From positions 1,886,001-1,950,000 of the forward strand of contig NZ_CP053348.1 of assembly GCF_013394595.1 (NCBI RefSeq): DNA of 64,000 nucleotides. Reading direction: 5' to 3'. Positions 36,250 to 46,059 of the stretch are shown here, piece after piece (position 1 is the first letter of the stretch; each line of letters opens with the position of its first letter). Origin of the DNA: Winogradskyella forsetii. Its GTDB lineage: Bacteria > Bacteroidota > Bacteroidia > Flavobacteriales > Flavobacteriaceae. The position numbers and the translations under genes were made by a program. Below the pieces are notes generated by a model. It saw only the letters and a program-made list of their open reading frames with translations. It had not been told where the DNA came from and searched no databases.

Positions 36250-36496
36250 TATTTGTTTACAGTTTGAATGAATTTTTATTCAATTCGATTCTATAATTTA
36301 GAAGGACTAACGTGTTAATTTGATAAATTATAGTGAGCAATTGGGGAAAATTCATAAAATCCCATGGAAACCCTAAGAAAATGCAATCTTATCGTATAAA
36401 ATTATTAAAATATCTAGATATTAATTCTAATTTTATACTTCAAATCTCACACTTTCTTAGGGTTCTGTATTTAAATCTTAGGTCGAATTCAGGTTT
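36231..36496. repeat. Nested inverted-repeat element (MITE-like or long hairpin) between HD gene and lpxD
   Basis: The outer arms are 36231-36262 and 36465-36496 (32 bp, 28 matches; the terminal 19 bp AAACCTGAATTCGACCTAA are perfect). The inner arms are AACCCTAAGAAA (36369-36380) and TTTCTTAGGGTT (36453-36464), then GTATAAAATTA (36394-36404) and TAATTTTATAC (36428-36438), around the palindrome AATATCTAGATATT (36409-36422). The inner and outer right arms abut directly, while on the left they are 106 bp apart. This is what a 160-bp hairpin with an insertion in, or a deletion from, one arm would look like. It fills the space between the HD gene and lpxD. Confidence 0.8.
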
Positions 36497-36529
36497 AAAA
36501 GAAAATGTAATCCTTTTTTTCTATTTTTG
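36494..36529 (+). promoter_or_regulatory. Candidate promoter for the lpxD-lpxC/fabZ-lpxA cluster
   Basis: The -7 box TATTTTTG (36522-36529) matches TAnnTTTG. A weak TTTA lies 24 bp upstream at the outer edge of the inverted repeat. The leader to the TTG start at 36562 would be about 26 nt. It rests on consensus matching only. Confidence 0.4.
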
Positions 36530-36561
36530 TGGAAACCAACCATGACTTTAAAATCTAATAA

Positions 36562-37590
36562 TTGAAATTTACAGCAGAACAAATCGCAGGTATTTTAGAA
36601 GGAACTGTTGTTGGCGACCCTAATGTTGAAGTTTTCAAGCTTTCAAAAATCGAAGAAGGCACACAAGGTTCTCTGACTTTTCTTTCCAATCTAAAATACA
36701 CACCTTATATATATAAGACAGAAGCGTCTATAACTATTGTAAATGCAGATTTTGAACCAGAAAAACCGATTTTCACAACACTCATAAAAGTTGAGGATGC
36801 TTACGAAGGCTTTTCAAAATTGTTGGAATATTACAATCAGATTAAGTTAAACAAATCTGGTATTGAGCAACCAAGCTTTATTTCAGATTCGGCGAAAGTT
36901 GGTAATGACATATATATAGGAGCGTTTTCTTATATTGGAGATAATGTGATTCTTGGTGATAATGTTAAGATTTTTCCGAATGCGTATATTGGAGATAACG
37001 TCACTATTGGAGATAACAGCATTGTATTTTCTGGCGGAAAGATATATTCAGATTGTCTTATTGGTAAAGGTTGCGTTATAAATTCTGGTGTTATAATAGG
37101 AGCAGATGGTTTTGGTTTTGCGCCTAATAAAGTAGGAGGCTATTCTAAAATCCCTCAAATAGGAAATGTGATATTGGAAGATTATGTTGATATTGGTGCA
37201 GGAACAACTATAGATCGCGCCACTATGGGATCTACAATATTGAGATATGGTGTGAAATTAGATAATCAAATACAGATTGCCCACAATGTAGAAATTGGGA
37301 AGAACACGGTAATTGCAGCCCAAACAGGTGTTGCTGGTTCTACCAAAATTGGAGAACATTGCCAAATTGGAGGCCAAGTGGGTATCGCTGGTCATTTATT
37401 GATTGGTAATAATGTAAAAATTCAAGCGCAATCTGGCATTGGTAGAAATGTAAAAGACAACGAAGTATTGCAAGGGTCGCCAGCATTAGGTTACGGTGAT
37501 TATAATAAATCCTATGTTTATTTTAAAAATTTGCCTAAGATTGTAAAAAATATAAACGAAATAGAAAAAAGAGTAGATGGCCATAATTAA
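36562..37590 (+). CDS. lpxD: UDP-3-O-acylglucosamine N-acyltransferase LpxD (first copy)
   Basis: 342 aa, the usual length. Translation probably starts at TTG 36562 ([17 protein letters not shown]), because no in-frame ATG precedes the conserved N-domain. The uridine-binding N-domain ([17 protein letters not shown]) is followed by hexapeptide beta-helix coils and the catalytic His in [16 protein letters not shown]. It adds the N-linked 3-hydroxyacyl chain in lipid A synthesis. It overlaps lpxC/fabZ by 14 bp and heads the lipid A cluster. Confidence 0.95.
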   Translation: MKFTAEQIAGILEGTVVGDPNVEVFKLSKIEEGTQGSLTFLSNLKYTPYIYKTEASITIVNADFEPEKPIFTTLIKVEDAYEGFSKLLEYYNQIKLNKSGIEQPSFISDSAKVGNDIYIGAFSYIGDNVILGDNVKIFPNAYIGDNVTIGDNSIVFSGGKIYSDCLIGKGCVINSGVIIGADGFGFAPNKVGGYSKIPQIGNVILEDYVDIGAGTTIDRATMGSTILRYGVKLDNQIQIAHNVEIGKNTVIAAQTGVAGSTKIGEHCQIGGQVGIAGHLLIGNNVKIQAQSGIGRNVKDNEVLQGSPALGYGDYNKSYVYFKNLPKIVKNINEIEKRVDGHN

Positions 37591-38983
37591 AACGGAAACG
37601 AAACAAAAAACCATTGAAAAGGAAGTTACACTAACAGGAGTTGGACTTCATACTGGTGCAGAAGTAAAGTTGGTGTTTAAGCCAGGTGCAGAAAATTCTG
37701 GATTTGTGTTTGTACGCGTAGATTTGGAAGGCAGTCCAAAAATAGAAGCGGATGCCAATTATGTTACCAGTACACAGCGTGGCACCTGTTTAGAAAGAAA
37801 TGGTGTAACCATTCAAACCTGTGAGCACGTTTTGGCGGCATTAGTAGGTTTAGATATCGATAATGCAGTTTTAGAATTAGATGCTTCAGAGCCACCAATA
37901 ATGGATGGGTCTTCCAAATATTTTGTGGAAGCTATCGAAAAGGCTGGTATAGTTGAACAAGATGCATTTAGAGAAGAATATGAAGTCACCCAAGTGGTAT
38001 CTTATACAGATGAAGAATCTGGTAGTGAGATTATTTTAATGCCTTCTAATTCTTATCAAATTACAACGATGGTTGATTTTGGAACCAAAGTTTTAGGAAC
38101 TCAAAATGCAACTTTAAATAATGTTTCAGATTTTAAATCTGAAATAGCAAATGCGAGAACGTTTAGTTTTTTGCATGAGATTGAAATGCTTCTAGAACAT
38201 GGATTGATTAAAGGTGGTGACCTAAATAATGCTATTGTGTATGTAGATAAAGAGCTCTCTCCAAAAACTATGGATAAATTAAGAGTCGCTTTCAAAAAAG
38301 ATAATATTGCAGTAAAGCCAAATGGTATCTTGGATAATCTAACATTACATCATCCAAACGAAGCTGCACGTCATAAGCTACTTGATGTGGTTGGCGATTT
38401 AGCATTGATTGGTACACGGCTAAGAGGAAAAGTCATTGCCAATAAGCCAGGTCATTTTGTAAATACACAGTTTGCAAAAAAGATGTCCAAGCTTATAAAG
38501 AACGAAAGAAGAAATAACGTTCCTCAACTCGATCTGAATTCACCACCACTAATGGATGTGAATCAAATAATGGATATGTTACCGCATAGACAACCATTTT
38601 TATTGCTCGATAAAGTTTATGAGCTTACCGACAACCATGTTATTGGTATGAAAAATGTGACTATGAACGAAGAGTTCTTTAAAGGACATTTTCCGGGTGC
38701 ACCAGTGATGCCAGGCGTTTTAATTATAGAAGCTATGGCACAAACAGGAGGGATTTTAGTATTGAGCACAGTTCCTGATCCTGAAAATTATTTAACATTT
38801 TTCATGAAAATGGATAATGTGAAATTCAAACAAAAAGTAGTGCCTGGCGATACCTTAATATTCAAATGTTCATTAATTACACCAATAAGACGAGGTATTT
38901 GCCACATGCAAGGTTATGCCTATGCCAACGGTAAATTATGCGCAGAGGCTGAACTAATGGCACAAATATCAAAAGTAAAATAA
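37577..38983 (+). CDS. lpxC/fabZ: Bifunctional LpxC deacetylase / FabZ hydroxyacyl-ACP dehydratase
   Basis: 468 aa fusion. The LpxC part (about 1-305) has [38 protein letters not shown] and the zinc/catalytic region [22 protein letters not shown]. The FabZ part (about 320-468) has [13 protein letters not shown], the catalytic His in [15 protein letters not shown], and the Glu-containing IEAMAQTGG. The fusion is well known in Bacteroidota. It couples the committed step of lipid A synthesis with 3-hydroxyacyl-ACP use. Its start lies inside the end of lpxD (14-bp overlap). Confidence 0.97.
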   Translation: MAIIKTETKQKTIEKEVTLTGVGLHTGAEVKLVFKPGAENSGFVFVRVDLEGSPKIEADANYVTSTQRGTCLERNGVTIQTCEHVLAALVGLDIDNAVLELDASEPPIMDGSSKYFVEAIEKAGIVEQDAFREEYEVTQVVSYTDEESGSEIILMPSNSYQITTMVDFGTKVLGTQNATLNNVSDFKSEIANARTFSFLHEIEMLLEHGLIKGGDLNNAIVYVDKELSPKTMDKLRVAFKKDNIAVKPNGILDNLTLHHPNEAARHKLLDVVGDLALIGTRLRGKVIANKPGHFVNTQFAKKMSKLIKNERRNNVPQLDLNSPPLMDVNQIMDMLPHRQPFLLLDKVYELTDNHVIGMKNVTMNEEFFKGHFPGAPVMPGVLIIEAMAQTGGILVLSTVPDPENYLTFFMKMDNVKFKQKVVPGDTLIFKCSLITPIRRGICHMQGYAYANGKLCAEAELMAQISKVK

Positions 38984-39066
38984 ATTGAATAACGTTTAAT
39001 TGTTCGTTGGTTAGGCGTTATGTCGAACAACTTTAAAACAAACAATAAACAACAAACAGTATTAGA

Positions 39067-39852
39067 ATGAACCAACCGTTAGCATACGTACATCCAGGAG
39101 CAAAGATTGCTAAGAATGTCGTCATAGAACCTTTTACCACCATACATAACAATGTAAAAATTGGTGAAGGCACTTGGATTGGAAGTAATGTAACTATTAT
39201 GGAAGGTGCTCGTATAGGAAAGAACTGTAATATTTTTCCAGGAGCGGTAATTTCTGCTGTACCGCAAGATTTAAAATATAATGATGAAGATACTACTGTA
39301 GAAATAGGAGATAATGTCACCATCAGAGAATGTGTAACGATTAATCGTGGTACAACAGACAAAATGAAAACAGTTATTGGTGATAATTGTTTGATAATGG
39401 CCTATTGCCATATTGCTCACGATTGTATTGTGGGTAACAATTGTATTTTTTCAAATAACAGCACCCTTGCAGGTCATATTAATGTCGGTGACTATGTGGT
39501 CTTAGCAGGTATGACAGCAGTTCATCAATTTTGCTCTATTGGAAATCACGCTTTTGTAACTGGTGGGTCATTAGTGCGTAAAGACGTTCCACCTTATGTT
39601 AAGGCAGCAAGAGAGCCTTTGTCTTATGTTGGAATTAACTCCGTAGGCTTAAGGCGAAGAGGTTACACTACCGAAAAAATAAGGGAGATTCAGAATATTT
39701 ACAGAATACTCTATCAAAAAAATTATAATAATACCCAAGCTTCAGATTTAATTGAAGCGGAAATGGAAGCCACACCAGAACGTGATGAGATTCTTCAGTT
39801 TATAAAGAATTCGCATCGTGGAATTATGAAAGGGTATTTTAAATCGAACTAG
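39067..39852 (+). CDS. lpxA: Acyl-ACP--UDP-N-acetylglucosamine O-acyltransferase LpxA
   Basis: 261 aa, the standard length. The hexapeptide beta-helix starts YVHPGAKIAKNVVIEPFTTI. The catalytic His is in LIMAYCHIAHDCIVGNNCIFSNN, with the downstream HQFCSIGNHAFVTGGS and a C-terminal helical domain (SYVGINSVGLRRRGYT). It catalyses the first step of lipid A synthesis. It is 83 bp behind lpxC/fabZ and on the same strand, consistent with one operon. Confidence 0.96.
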   Translation: MNQPLAYVHPGAKIAKNVVIEPFTTIHNNVKIGEGTWIGSNVTIMEGARIGKNCNIFPGAVISAVPQDLKYNDEDTTVEIGDNVTIRECVTINRGTTDKMKTVIGDNCLIMAYCHIAHDCIVGNNCIFSNNSTLAGHINVGDYVVLAGMTAVHQFCSIGNHAFVTGGSLVRKDVPPYVKAAREPLSYVGINSVGLRRRGYTTEKIREIQNIYRILYQKNYNNTQASDLIEAEMEATPERDEILQFIKNSHRGIMKGYFKSN

Positions 39853-39961
39853 TAGATTTAAGTCTATTGGTTATGATACGAGTAAGGTCTAAAGAAGAAA
39901 TTTTGAAGACTGTATGAGCTCGAGAAAAAGTAAACAACTATTTATTAATTATTAAAAGATA

Positions 39962-39975
39962 CCCACTTACGTGGG
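39962..39975 (+). promoter_or_regulatory. Hairpin just upstream of the efp start codon
   Basis: CCCAC (39962-39966), TTAC, GTGGG (39971-39975): a perfect GC-rich 5-bp stem with a tetraloop, 7 nt before the ATG at 39983. In this AT-rich leader it could hinder or tune translation initiation. The GTG inside it (39971) is in frame with efp but is unlikely to be the start. Confidence 0.4.
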
Positions 39976-39982
39976 CAATATT

Positions 39983-40549
39983 ATGGCAAGCACATCAGAT
40001 ATTAGAAACGGATTATGTATAAGATACAATAACGATATTTACAAGATCATAGAGTTTCTTCATGTAAAACCAGGTAAGGGACCAGCTTTTGTAAGAACTA
40101 AAATGAAAAGTGTCACAACAGGTAAGGTATTGGATAATACATTTTCAGCTGGACATAAAATTGAAGACGTACGTGTTGAAACGCATAAATTTCAATATTT
40201 ATATAACGATGGTGAGTTTTATCATTTCATGAATGAAGCCGATTACACGCAAATACGATTATTGGAATCTGCTATCGATAGAACCGATTTAATGAAAGAA
40301 GGAGAAGTAGTCACCATTCAAATTAACACAGAGGACAATATGCCACTTTCTGTAGATTTACCAGCTTCTGTAATTTTAGAAGTCACTGCAACAGAGCCAG
40401 GTGTAAAAGGAAATACAGCAACCAATGCAACTAAACCAGCCACTGTCGAATCTGGAGCGGAAGTAAATGTGCCATTATTCATCAATGAAGGTGACAAGAT
40501 TAAAGTTGAAACTGAAAAAGGTACATACAAAGAACGAATTAAAGAATAA
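39983..40549 (+). CDS. efp: Elongation factor P
   Basis: 188 aa from ATG 39983 (MASTSDIRNG); the in-frame GTG 12 bp upstream sits in a hairpin and is rejected. The three EF-P beta-barrel domains are present. The KOW-like N-domain carries LHVKPGKGPAFVRTK, with the Lys that contacts the peptidyl-transferase centre in the PGKGPA loop. The C-terminus has TNATKPATVESGAEVNVPLFINEGDKI and ends near GTYKERIKE. EF-P relieves stalling at polyproline stretches. It stands between lipid A genes, a neighbourhood I recall as usual in flavobacteria. Confidence 0.96.
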   Translation: MASTSDIRNGLCIRYNNDIYKIIEFLHVKPGKGPAFVRTKMKSVTTGKVLDNTFSAGHKIEDVRVETHKFQYLYNDGEFYHFMNEADYTQIRLLESAIDRTDLMKEGEVVTIQINTEDNMPLSVDLPASVILEVTATEPGVKGNTATNATKPATVESGAEVNVPLFINEGDKIKVETEKGTYKERIKE

Positions 40550-40568
40550 CTAAGTTGTCGCTATTTGG

Positions 40569-40629
40569 TCCTCAGTTTGGAGTACTCACTGAAGACTGCT
40601 TACTGAGAACTGTATACTGAGGACTGAAA
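40569..40629 (+). repeat. Three 14-bp tandem repeats with a flanking inverted repeat
   Basis: ACTGAAGACTGCTT (40588-40601), ACTGAGAACTGTAT (40602-40615) and ACTGAGGACTGAAA (40616-40629) are imperfect tandem units ending one base before the ATG region of the second lpxD. GTCCTCAGT (40569-40577) is a perfect inverted copy of ACTGAGGAC (40616-40624), so the leader can fold into a hairpin that ends about 7 nt before the start codon. Confidence 0.7.
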
Positions 40630-40630
40630 T

Positions 40631-41569
40631 ATGAAATTCCAAAAACCGCATACTCTAAAACAAATCGCCACATTAATTGATTGTGAATTTAAAGGTGCGG
40701 AAGATTTCGAAATTTTAGGTATCAATGAAATTCATGTGGTTGAACCAGGAGACATTGTATTTGTAGATCATCCTAAATATTATGATAAAGCTTTAGAATC
40801 TGCTGCAACCATTGTTTTAATCAACAAAGATGTTGAATGTCCTGATGGAAAAGCACTTTTAATCTCAGATGATCCTTTTCGGGATTTTAATAAACTTACA
40901 GAACATTTTAAACCATTTAGAGCTTCCAATTCAGCCATTGCAAGTGATGCTATAATTGGAGAAGGCACCGTGATTCAGCCCAACTGTTTTATAGGCAATA
41001 ATGTAACTATTGGTAAAAACTGTATCATTCACGCTAACGTAAGCATTTATGATGATGCTATAATAGGAGATGAGGTTACTATCCATGCAGGAACAGTCTT
41101 AGGTGCAAGTGCCTTCTACTATAAAAACAGACCAGAAGGGTACGATCAGTTAAAATCTGGAGGTCGTGTTATCATAAAAAACAATGTAGATATTGGTGCA
41201 CTTTGTACGATAGATAGAGGTGTTACTGGAGATACAACCATTGGAGAAGGGTCAAAATTGGATAATCAAATTCAGGTTGGACATGATACGGTCATTGGCA
41301 AGAAATGTCTAATAGCTTCACAAACAGGAATTGCTGGATGTGTTGTTATTGAGGATAATGTGACCATTTGGGGGCAAGTAGGCATAAAAAGTGGAATCAC
41401 ATTGGCAAAAGGAACGGTTCTTTATGCACAATCTGGTCTAGGGCATTCTACGGAAGAGGGTAAAACATACTTCGGTTCACCAGCTCAGGACGCTAGAGTC
41501 ATGTTTAAAGAGATGGCTTACATTAAAAAAATTCCAGAAATTCTTCAAAAATTAAAAAACTTATCATGA
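40631..41569 (+). CDS. Second LpxD-like UDP-3-O-acylglucosamine N-acyltransferase paralogue
   Basis: 312 aa, somewhat shorter than the first copy. The N-domain has [24 protein letters not shown] and [17 protein letters not shown], followed by hexapeptide coils. The putative catalytic His is in [16 protein letters not shown], aligned with the first copy. It lacks the typical C-terminal helical extension of the first paralogue. The two could differ in acyl-chain or acceptor choice, or one may act on another sugar nucleotide. It overlaps the NTF2-like gene by 4 bp. Confidence 0.88.
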   Translation: MKFQKPHTLKQIATLIDCEFKGAEDFEILGINEIHVVEPGDIVFVDHPKYYDKALESAATIVLINKDVECPDGKALLISDDPFRDFNKLTEHFKPFRASNSAIASDAIIGEGTVIQPNCFIGNNVTIGKNCIIHANVSIYDDAIIGDEVTIHAGTVLGASAFYYKNRPEGYDQLKSGGRVIIKNNVDIGALCTIDRGVTGDTTIGEGSKLDNQIQVGHDTVIGKKCLIASQTGIAGCVVIEDNVTIWGQVGIKSGITLAKGTVLYAQSGLGHSTEEGKTYFGSPAQDARVMFKEMAYIKKIPEILQKLKNLS

Positions 41570-41964
41570 CTGCAAAAGACATTGTAAAAGCATTTTATGA
41601 ATCTGATCTAGCCAATGATCCAAAGGTTATGGAACGGTTTTTTCATAAGGATTGCGAATTACACTGGACCAATAGTCAAGGATTTGTATTGTTGGATTAT
41701 AGTGATTTGAAAGATTTTTTTAAAGATACACGTAAATCATACAACAGTCTTCGTTTTGAATTTACCCATTTCATAGAAGCCGGAAATTTCGTCACCTCAA
41801 GACATACACTCTTTGGTAACACTATAGAAAACCCAGATTCGGAAACTACCTTGGCGCATTTCACAACCATTTGGGAGGTAAAAGACGATAAATTATATCG
41901 TGGTTTTGAGATCAGTCAACAAGCTGACGAATCCGACGATATTAGCATGGCATCATACATGTAA
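41566..41964 (+). CDS. NTF2-like / SnoaL-like small protein
   Basis: 132 aa. It has the cone-shaped NTF2-like fold signature: an N-terminal helix ([22 protein letters not shown]), [17 protein letters not shown] and then alternating strands ([39 protein letters not shown]). Such proteins can be small-molecule isomerases, hydrolases or ligand binders, and the fold alone does not tell which. Its start overlaps the second lpxD stop (ATGA), so it is translated from the same message. Confidence 0.82.
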   Translation: MTAKDIVKAFYESDLANDPKVMERFFHKDCELHWTNSQGFVLLDYSDLKDFFKDTRKSYNSLRFEFTHFIEAGNFVTSRHTLFGNTIENPDSETTLAHFTTIWEVKDDKLYRGFEISQQADESDDISMASYM

Positions 41965-41987
41965 ATAAAATTAAAAAAGAGGTCGCT

Positions 41988-42013
41988 TTTGCGTTTTAAA
42001 TCTCTTATTTTTG
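41988..42013 (+). promoter_or_regulatory. Candidate promoter for sucD
   Basis: TATTTTTG (42006-42013) matches the -7 consensus. A TTTG lies at 41988-41991, but the 14-bp spacer is shorter than usual. The leader to the ATG at 42053 would be about 33 nt. Confidence 0.35.
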
Positions 42014-42052
42014 TGCAGCAGAATTAATAAAACTTAAAATTAATAATATCAA

Positions 42053-42925
42053 ATGAGCGTTTTAGTTAATAAAAATTCCAATATTATAGTTCAAGGCTTT
42101 ACAGGTAGTGAAGGTACGTTTCACGCAGAGCAAATGATTGAATACGGTACAAACGTTGTTGGAGGTGTTACACCAGGAAAAGGTGGTCAAACACATCTAG
42201 ACAAGCCTGTTTTTAATACAGTTTCTGAAGCTGTTGAAAAAGTGGGTGCCGATACGACCATTATTTTTGTACCACCAGCTTTTGCTGCTGATGCTATTAT
42301 GGAAGCTGCAGATGCAGGAATTAAAGTCATTATTACCATAACTGAAGGCATTCCTGTTGCAGATATGATTAAAGCCTCTAACTACATAAAAAATAAAGAC
42401 TGTCGTTTAATTGGTCCTAACTGTCCTGGTGTTATTACACCTGGTGAAGCTAAAGTTGGTATTATGCCAGGTTTTGTGTTCAAAAAAGGGAATGTTGGAA
42501 TCGTTTCTAAATCTGGAACATTAACGTATGAAGCCGCTGATCAAGTAGTAAAGCAAGGTTTAGGAATTACAACAGCTATTGGTATTGGTGGTGATCCAAT
42601 TATTGGAACTACCACTAAGGAAGCGGTTGAATTATTAATCAACGATCCGGAAACTGAAGCTGTAGTGATGATTGGCGAAATTGGAGGTCAGTTGGAAGCA
42701 GATGCTGCACATTGGTATAAAGAAAGCGGAAGTAAGAAACCTGTTATTGGTTTTATTGCTGGTGAAACAGCTCCTGCTGGTCGTACAATGGGTCATGCTG
42801 GTGCTATTGTAGGAGGAAGTGATGATACTGCGCAAGCCAAAAAGAAAATTATGAGAGCATGTGGAATCCATGTCGTGGATTCACCTGCTGAAATAGGAAA
42901 GAAAGTAGCTGAAGTTTTAGGCTAA
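42053..42925 (+). CDS. sucD: Succinate--CoA ligase (ADP-forming) alpha subunit
   Basis: 290 aa, full length. Features are [22 protein letters not shown], the CoA-binding [51 protein letters not shown] and the phospho-His site in [13 protein letters not shown]. It forms the TCA-cycle ligase with SucC, whose gene is not in the window; unlinked sucC and sucD are usual in this group. A strong terminator follows. Confidence 0.97.
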   Translation: MSVLVNKNSNIIVQGFTGSEGTFHAEQMIEYGTNVVGGVTPGKGGQTHLDKPVFNTVSEAVEKVGADTTIIFVPPAFAADAIMEAADAGIKVIITITEGIPVADMIKASNYIKNKDCRLIGPNCPGVITPGEAKVGIMPGFVFKKGNVGIVSKSGTLTYEAADQVVKQGLGITTAIGIGGDPIIGTTTKEAVELLINDPETEAVVMIGEIGGQLEADAAHWYKESGSKKPVIGFIAGETAPAGRTMGHAGAIVGGSDDTAQAKKKIMRACGIHVVDSPAEIGKKVAEVLG

Positions 42926-42961
42926 ACTTCTGTTAAAATATATCTAAACACATTACGTTAT

Positions 42962-42999
42962 AAATCCATTAGCTATATTTTTAGCTAATGGATTTTTTT
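42962..42999 (+). terminator. Rho-independent terminator after sucD
   Basis: A 14-bp perfect stem, AAATCCATTAGCTA (42962-42975) with TAGCTAATGGATTT (42982-42995), is followed by T residues. Confidence 0.9.
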
Positions 43000-43026
43000 A
43001 TTCAATTAATCAACTAAAATCAAAAA

Positions 43027-45999
43027 ATGAAACACATTAAATCAATTTGGTTGTTTTTAATGATTGCAGCAGTTTTTGGCTGTAAAAATGAAAGCAATGA
43101 CAAGAAAATGTCTTATGTTGTTGAGACCAATGAAGGCACCAACGGCTTTAATTTTGAAACCGTATCGGACGACCCAACGGGTTTGAGACTATACACTTTA
43201 GACAATGGTCTTAAAGTCTATTTAGGTCAAAATAATGAAGAACCAAAGATTCAAACACTTATAGCTGTTAGAGCTGGTTCTACTTATGATCCTGCAGATA
43301 ACACCGGTTTAGCTCACTATTTAGAGCACATGGTTTTTAAGGGAACCGATAAAATTGGAACTCAAAATTATGAAGAAGAAGCTAAGTTAATTAAACAAAT
43401 TTCTGATTTGTATGAGGAGCATAAGAAAGAACAAGATCCTAAAAAGAAAAAAGCTATTTATAAAGAAATAGACGAAATTTCTTTAGAAGCTTCAAAATTA
43501 TCTATAGCCAATGAATATGATAAAATGACAAATTCATTAGGAGCAGAAGGCACCAATGCGTTTACATCTAACGAACAAACCGTTTATGTCAACAAAATTC
43601 CTTCAAACGAAGTTGATAAATGGTTAAAAGTAGAAAGTGAGCGATTTAGCAAATTGGTATTGCGTCTGTTTCATACAGAACTAGAAGCTGTTTATGAAGA
43701 ATTTAATAGAGGACAAGACAGCGATGGCCGTAAGCAATATTTCGCTACACTCGAAGGATTATTTCCAACACATCCTTACGGAACGCAATCTACCATTGGT
43801 ATTTCAGAGCATTTAAAAAATCCATCTATGGAAGCCATAAATGCTTATTTTGATAAATATTATGTACCAAACAACATGGCAGTAATCATGGTTGGTGATT
43901 TAGATTTTGACGAAACCATCAAAAAGGTAAACGATGCATTTGGTAGTTATGAGAAGAAGGAAGTGACACATCCTACGTTTCCAAAATTAGAGCCACTTTC
44001 AACGCCAGTAAAGAAAGAGGTTTTAGGACCAACTGCGGAATCCATATATGTTGCCTTTAGATCTAAAGGAAAAGGATCTGATCAAGAAGTATTGTTGAAG
44101 TTGGTAGATTACATGTTAGCAAACTCCCAAGCTGGTTTAATTGATTTGAATCTTAACCAGAAGCAATTGGTTCAAAATGCATCATCTTATACAAATTTTG
44201 ATAATGACTACGGCTTCCATTTACTTTATGGTTCTCCAAAAGCTGACCAATCTTTAGACGAAGTTAGAGATCTTTTACTAGCGCAAGTGGAAAAAATTAA
44301 AAAGGGTGAATTCGAGGATTGGTTATTAGATGCTGTTATAAATGATTTACGTTTATCTCAAATTCAACAATACGAAAATGCGTCATCAACAGCTTATGCG
44401 TATTTGGATGCATTTATTGGCGAGCAAGATTGGAACAACCGTCTAAAAATGCTTGATGAAATGAAGAAAATCACGAAGCAAGAAGTAATTGATTTTGCCA
44501 ATTCATTTTATGGAAACAACTATGTAGAAGTGCATAAACTTAAAGGCGAAGACACCTCAATCGTTAAAGTAGAAAATCCAGGAATAACACCGATTGAATT
44601 AAATAGAGGAAAAGAATCTGAGTTTTTAAAGTCTTTAAATGCTATGGTTTCTCCAGATTTGAAACCGCAATTTATTGATTACAAAACCGCAATAAAAGAA
44701 ACAAAAACCGATAATGGTCTTAAACTTTCTTATGTAGAAAATCCTAACAATGATATTTTTAATTTGAATATCATTTTTGATATGGGACAAGATAACGACC
44801 GTATGGTTTCTCTTGCTGCTGGTTATTTAGATTATTTAGGAACTGACACCTACACCCCAGAACAGTTAAAACAAGAGTTTTATAAAATAGGCATTCAGTA
44901 TAATGTCTTTTCGTCTAGTGATAAAACTTATGTAGGCATTTCAGGGCTTAAAGAAAATCTAGATGCAGGTTTAGCACTTCTGGAACATTTATGGAATAAC
45001 GCTGAACCAAACCAAGAAACTTATGACAAGTATGTTGAAAGTATTTTGAAAGGCAGAGAAGATGGCAAAACACAAAAAGGAAATATTTTCTGGAATGGTT
45101 TAATGAATTATGGGCAATATGGCGAAAATTCAAGGTTAAGAAATATTTATTCCCAGGCGGAATTAAATGCTATGAGCCCAACGGAATTAGTAAACAAAAT
45201 AAAAGAAATGCGTGCTTATAACCAACGTATCTTTTATTATGGTAATGCCATAGGCGAAGCCAAAGAGGCTTTAAACAAACATCACAAGATTCCTGAAACT
45301 TTGTTGGATTATCCTGAAAAAACAGAATATACCAATTTAGAAACTGGAGGTAACGTTTATTTTGTCGATTACGATATGGTGCAGAGTGAAATTTTACTAT
45401 TGGCTAAAGGAGAAGAGTTCAGTCCAAAGAAAATGGCAGCTTCGCAATTGTTCAATACGTATTTTGGTAGTGGATTATCGTCAATTGTGTTTCAGGAAAT
45501 AAGAGAATCTAAATCTTTAGCCTATTCTGCATTTTCTAGCTATAATAATGCCAGTGAAGCTGGCAAGCCAGATTACACAATGGCTTACGTTGGTACACAA
45601 GCCAATAAATTGGGGCAAGCTGTAGATGCCATGATGGAATTAATGACTAATATGCCAGAGGCTGAAGATCAATTCAACCAAGCAAAAGAAGCAACATTAA
45701 AGAAAATTGCGGCTAAACGAATTACCAAGTCAAATATTTTTTGGACGTATGAAGGTTTGAAAAAACAAGGTATTGATAATGATAATCGCGAGGAAATCTA
45801 TAATGCCATTAAAAACATGACGATGGCAGACCTAAAAACATTCTTTGACGATAACATTAAAGGAGAAAACTATAACGTCATGGTTATTGGCAACAAAAAA
45901 GACATGGATTTTGATGCCTTGAGCAAATTAGGAACCATAAAAGAATTGGATATCGATTATCTTTTCAATTATAATCAACCTGAAGCCTTAAAGCAATAG
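43027..45999 (+). CDS. M16 (insulinase/pitrilysin) family zinc peptidase lipoprotein
   Basis: 990 aa. A lipoprotein signal ends VFGC with Cys19, so it is probably anchored in the periplasm or outer membrane. The first M16 domain has the inverted zinc motif HYLEH at about 97-101 and the downstream Glu in ELEAVYEEFNRGQ. The C-terminal half is a second M16 domain without the motif (GLKLSYVENPNNDIFNLNIIF, SGLSSIVFQEIRESKSLAYSA). The single-chain two-half layout resembles periplasmic peptidases that remove peptides. Terminators lie on both sides, so it is monocistronic. Confidence 0.93.
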   Translation: MKHIKSIWLFLMIAAVFGCKNESNDKKMSYVVETNEGTNGFNFETVSDDPTGLRLYTLDNGLKVYLGQNNEEPKIQTLIAVRAGSTYDPADNTGLAHYLEHMVFKGTDKIGTQNYEEEAKLIKQISDLYEEHKKEQDPKKKKAIYKEIDEISLEASKLSIANEYDKMTNSLGAEGTNAFTSNEQTVYVNKIPSNEVDKWLKVESERFSKLVLRLFHTELEAVYEEFNRGQDSDGRKQYFATLEGLFPTHPYGTQSTIGISEHLKNPSMEAINAYFDKYYVPNNMAVIMVGDLDFDETIKKVNDAFGSYEKKEVTHPTFPKLEPLSTPVKKEVLGPTAESIYVAFRSKGKGSDQEVLLKLVDYMLANSQAGLIDLNLNQKQLVQNASSYTNFDNDYGFHLLYGSPKADQSLDEVRDLLLAQVEKIKKGEFEDWLLDAVINDLRLSQIQQYENASSTAYAYLDAFIGEQDWNNRLKMLDEMKKITKQEVIDFANSFYGNNYVEVHKLKGEDTSIVKVENPGITPIELNRGKESEFLKSLNAMVSPDLKPQFIDYKTAIKETKTDNGLKLSYVENPNNDIFNLNIIFDMGQDNDRMVSLAAGYLDYLGTDTYTPEQLKQEFYKIGIQYNVFSSSDKTYVGISGLKENLDAGLALLEHLWNNAEPNQETYDKYVESILKGREDGKTQKGNIFWNGLMNYGQYGENSRLRNIYSQAELNAMSPTELVNKIKEMRAYNQRIFYYGNAIGEAKEALNKHHKIPETLLDYPEKTEYTNLETGGNVYFVDYDMVQSEILLLAKGEEFSPKKMAASQLFNTYFGSGLSSIVFQEIRESKSLAYSAFSSYNNASEAGKPDYTMAYVGTQANKLGQAVDAMMELMTNMPEAEDQFNQAKEATLKKIAAKRITKSNIFWTYEGLKKQGIDNDNREEIYNAIKNMTMADLKTFFDDNIKGENYNVMVIGNKKDMDFDALSKLGTIKELDIDYLFNYNQPEALKQ

Positions 46000-46021
46000 C
46001 AATAAAAGTAACCGTATAATT

Positions 46022-46058
46022 AAACCTCATATTTATGTTAAAATATGAGGTTTTTTTT
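46022..46058 (+). terminator. Rho-independent terminator after the M16 peptidase gene
   Basis: AAACCTCATATTT (46022-46034) pairs perfectly over 13 bp with AAATATGAGGTTT (46041-46053), followed by T residues to 46058. Confidence 0.9.
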
Positions 46059-46059
46059 A

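Noticed and set aside
36333-36545. 70-codon plus-strand ORF between the HD gene and lpxD
   Set aside because: It runs through the inner and right arms of the inverted-repeat element, its composition follows the hairpin, and it overlaps the lpxD promoter candidate.
37577-38983. LpxC/FabZ fusion as a novelty
   Set aside because: The fusion is well established in Bacteroidota.
39971-39982. GTG start four codons upstream of the efp ATG
   Set aside because: It lies in the right arm of a stable hairpin, and EF-P proteins normally start at MAS/MAT.
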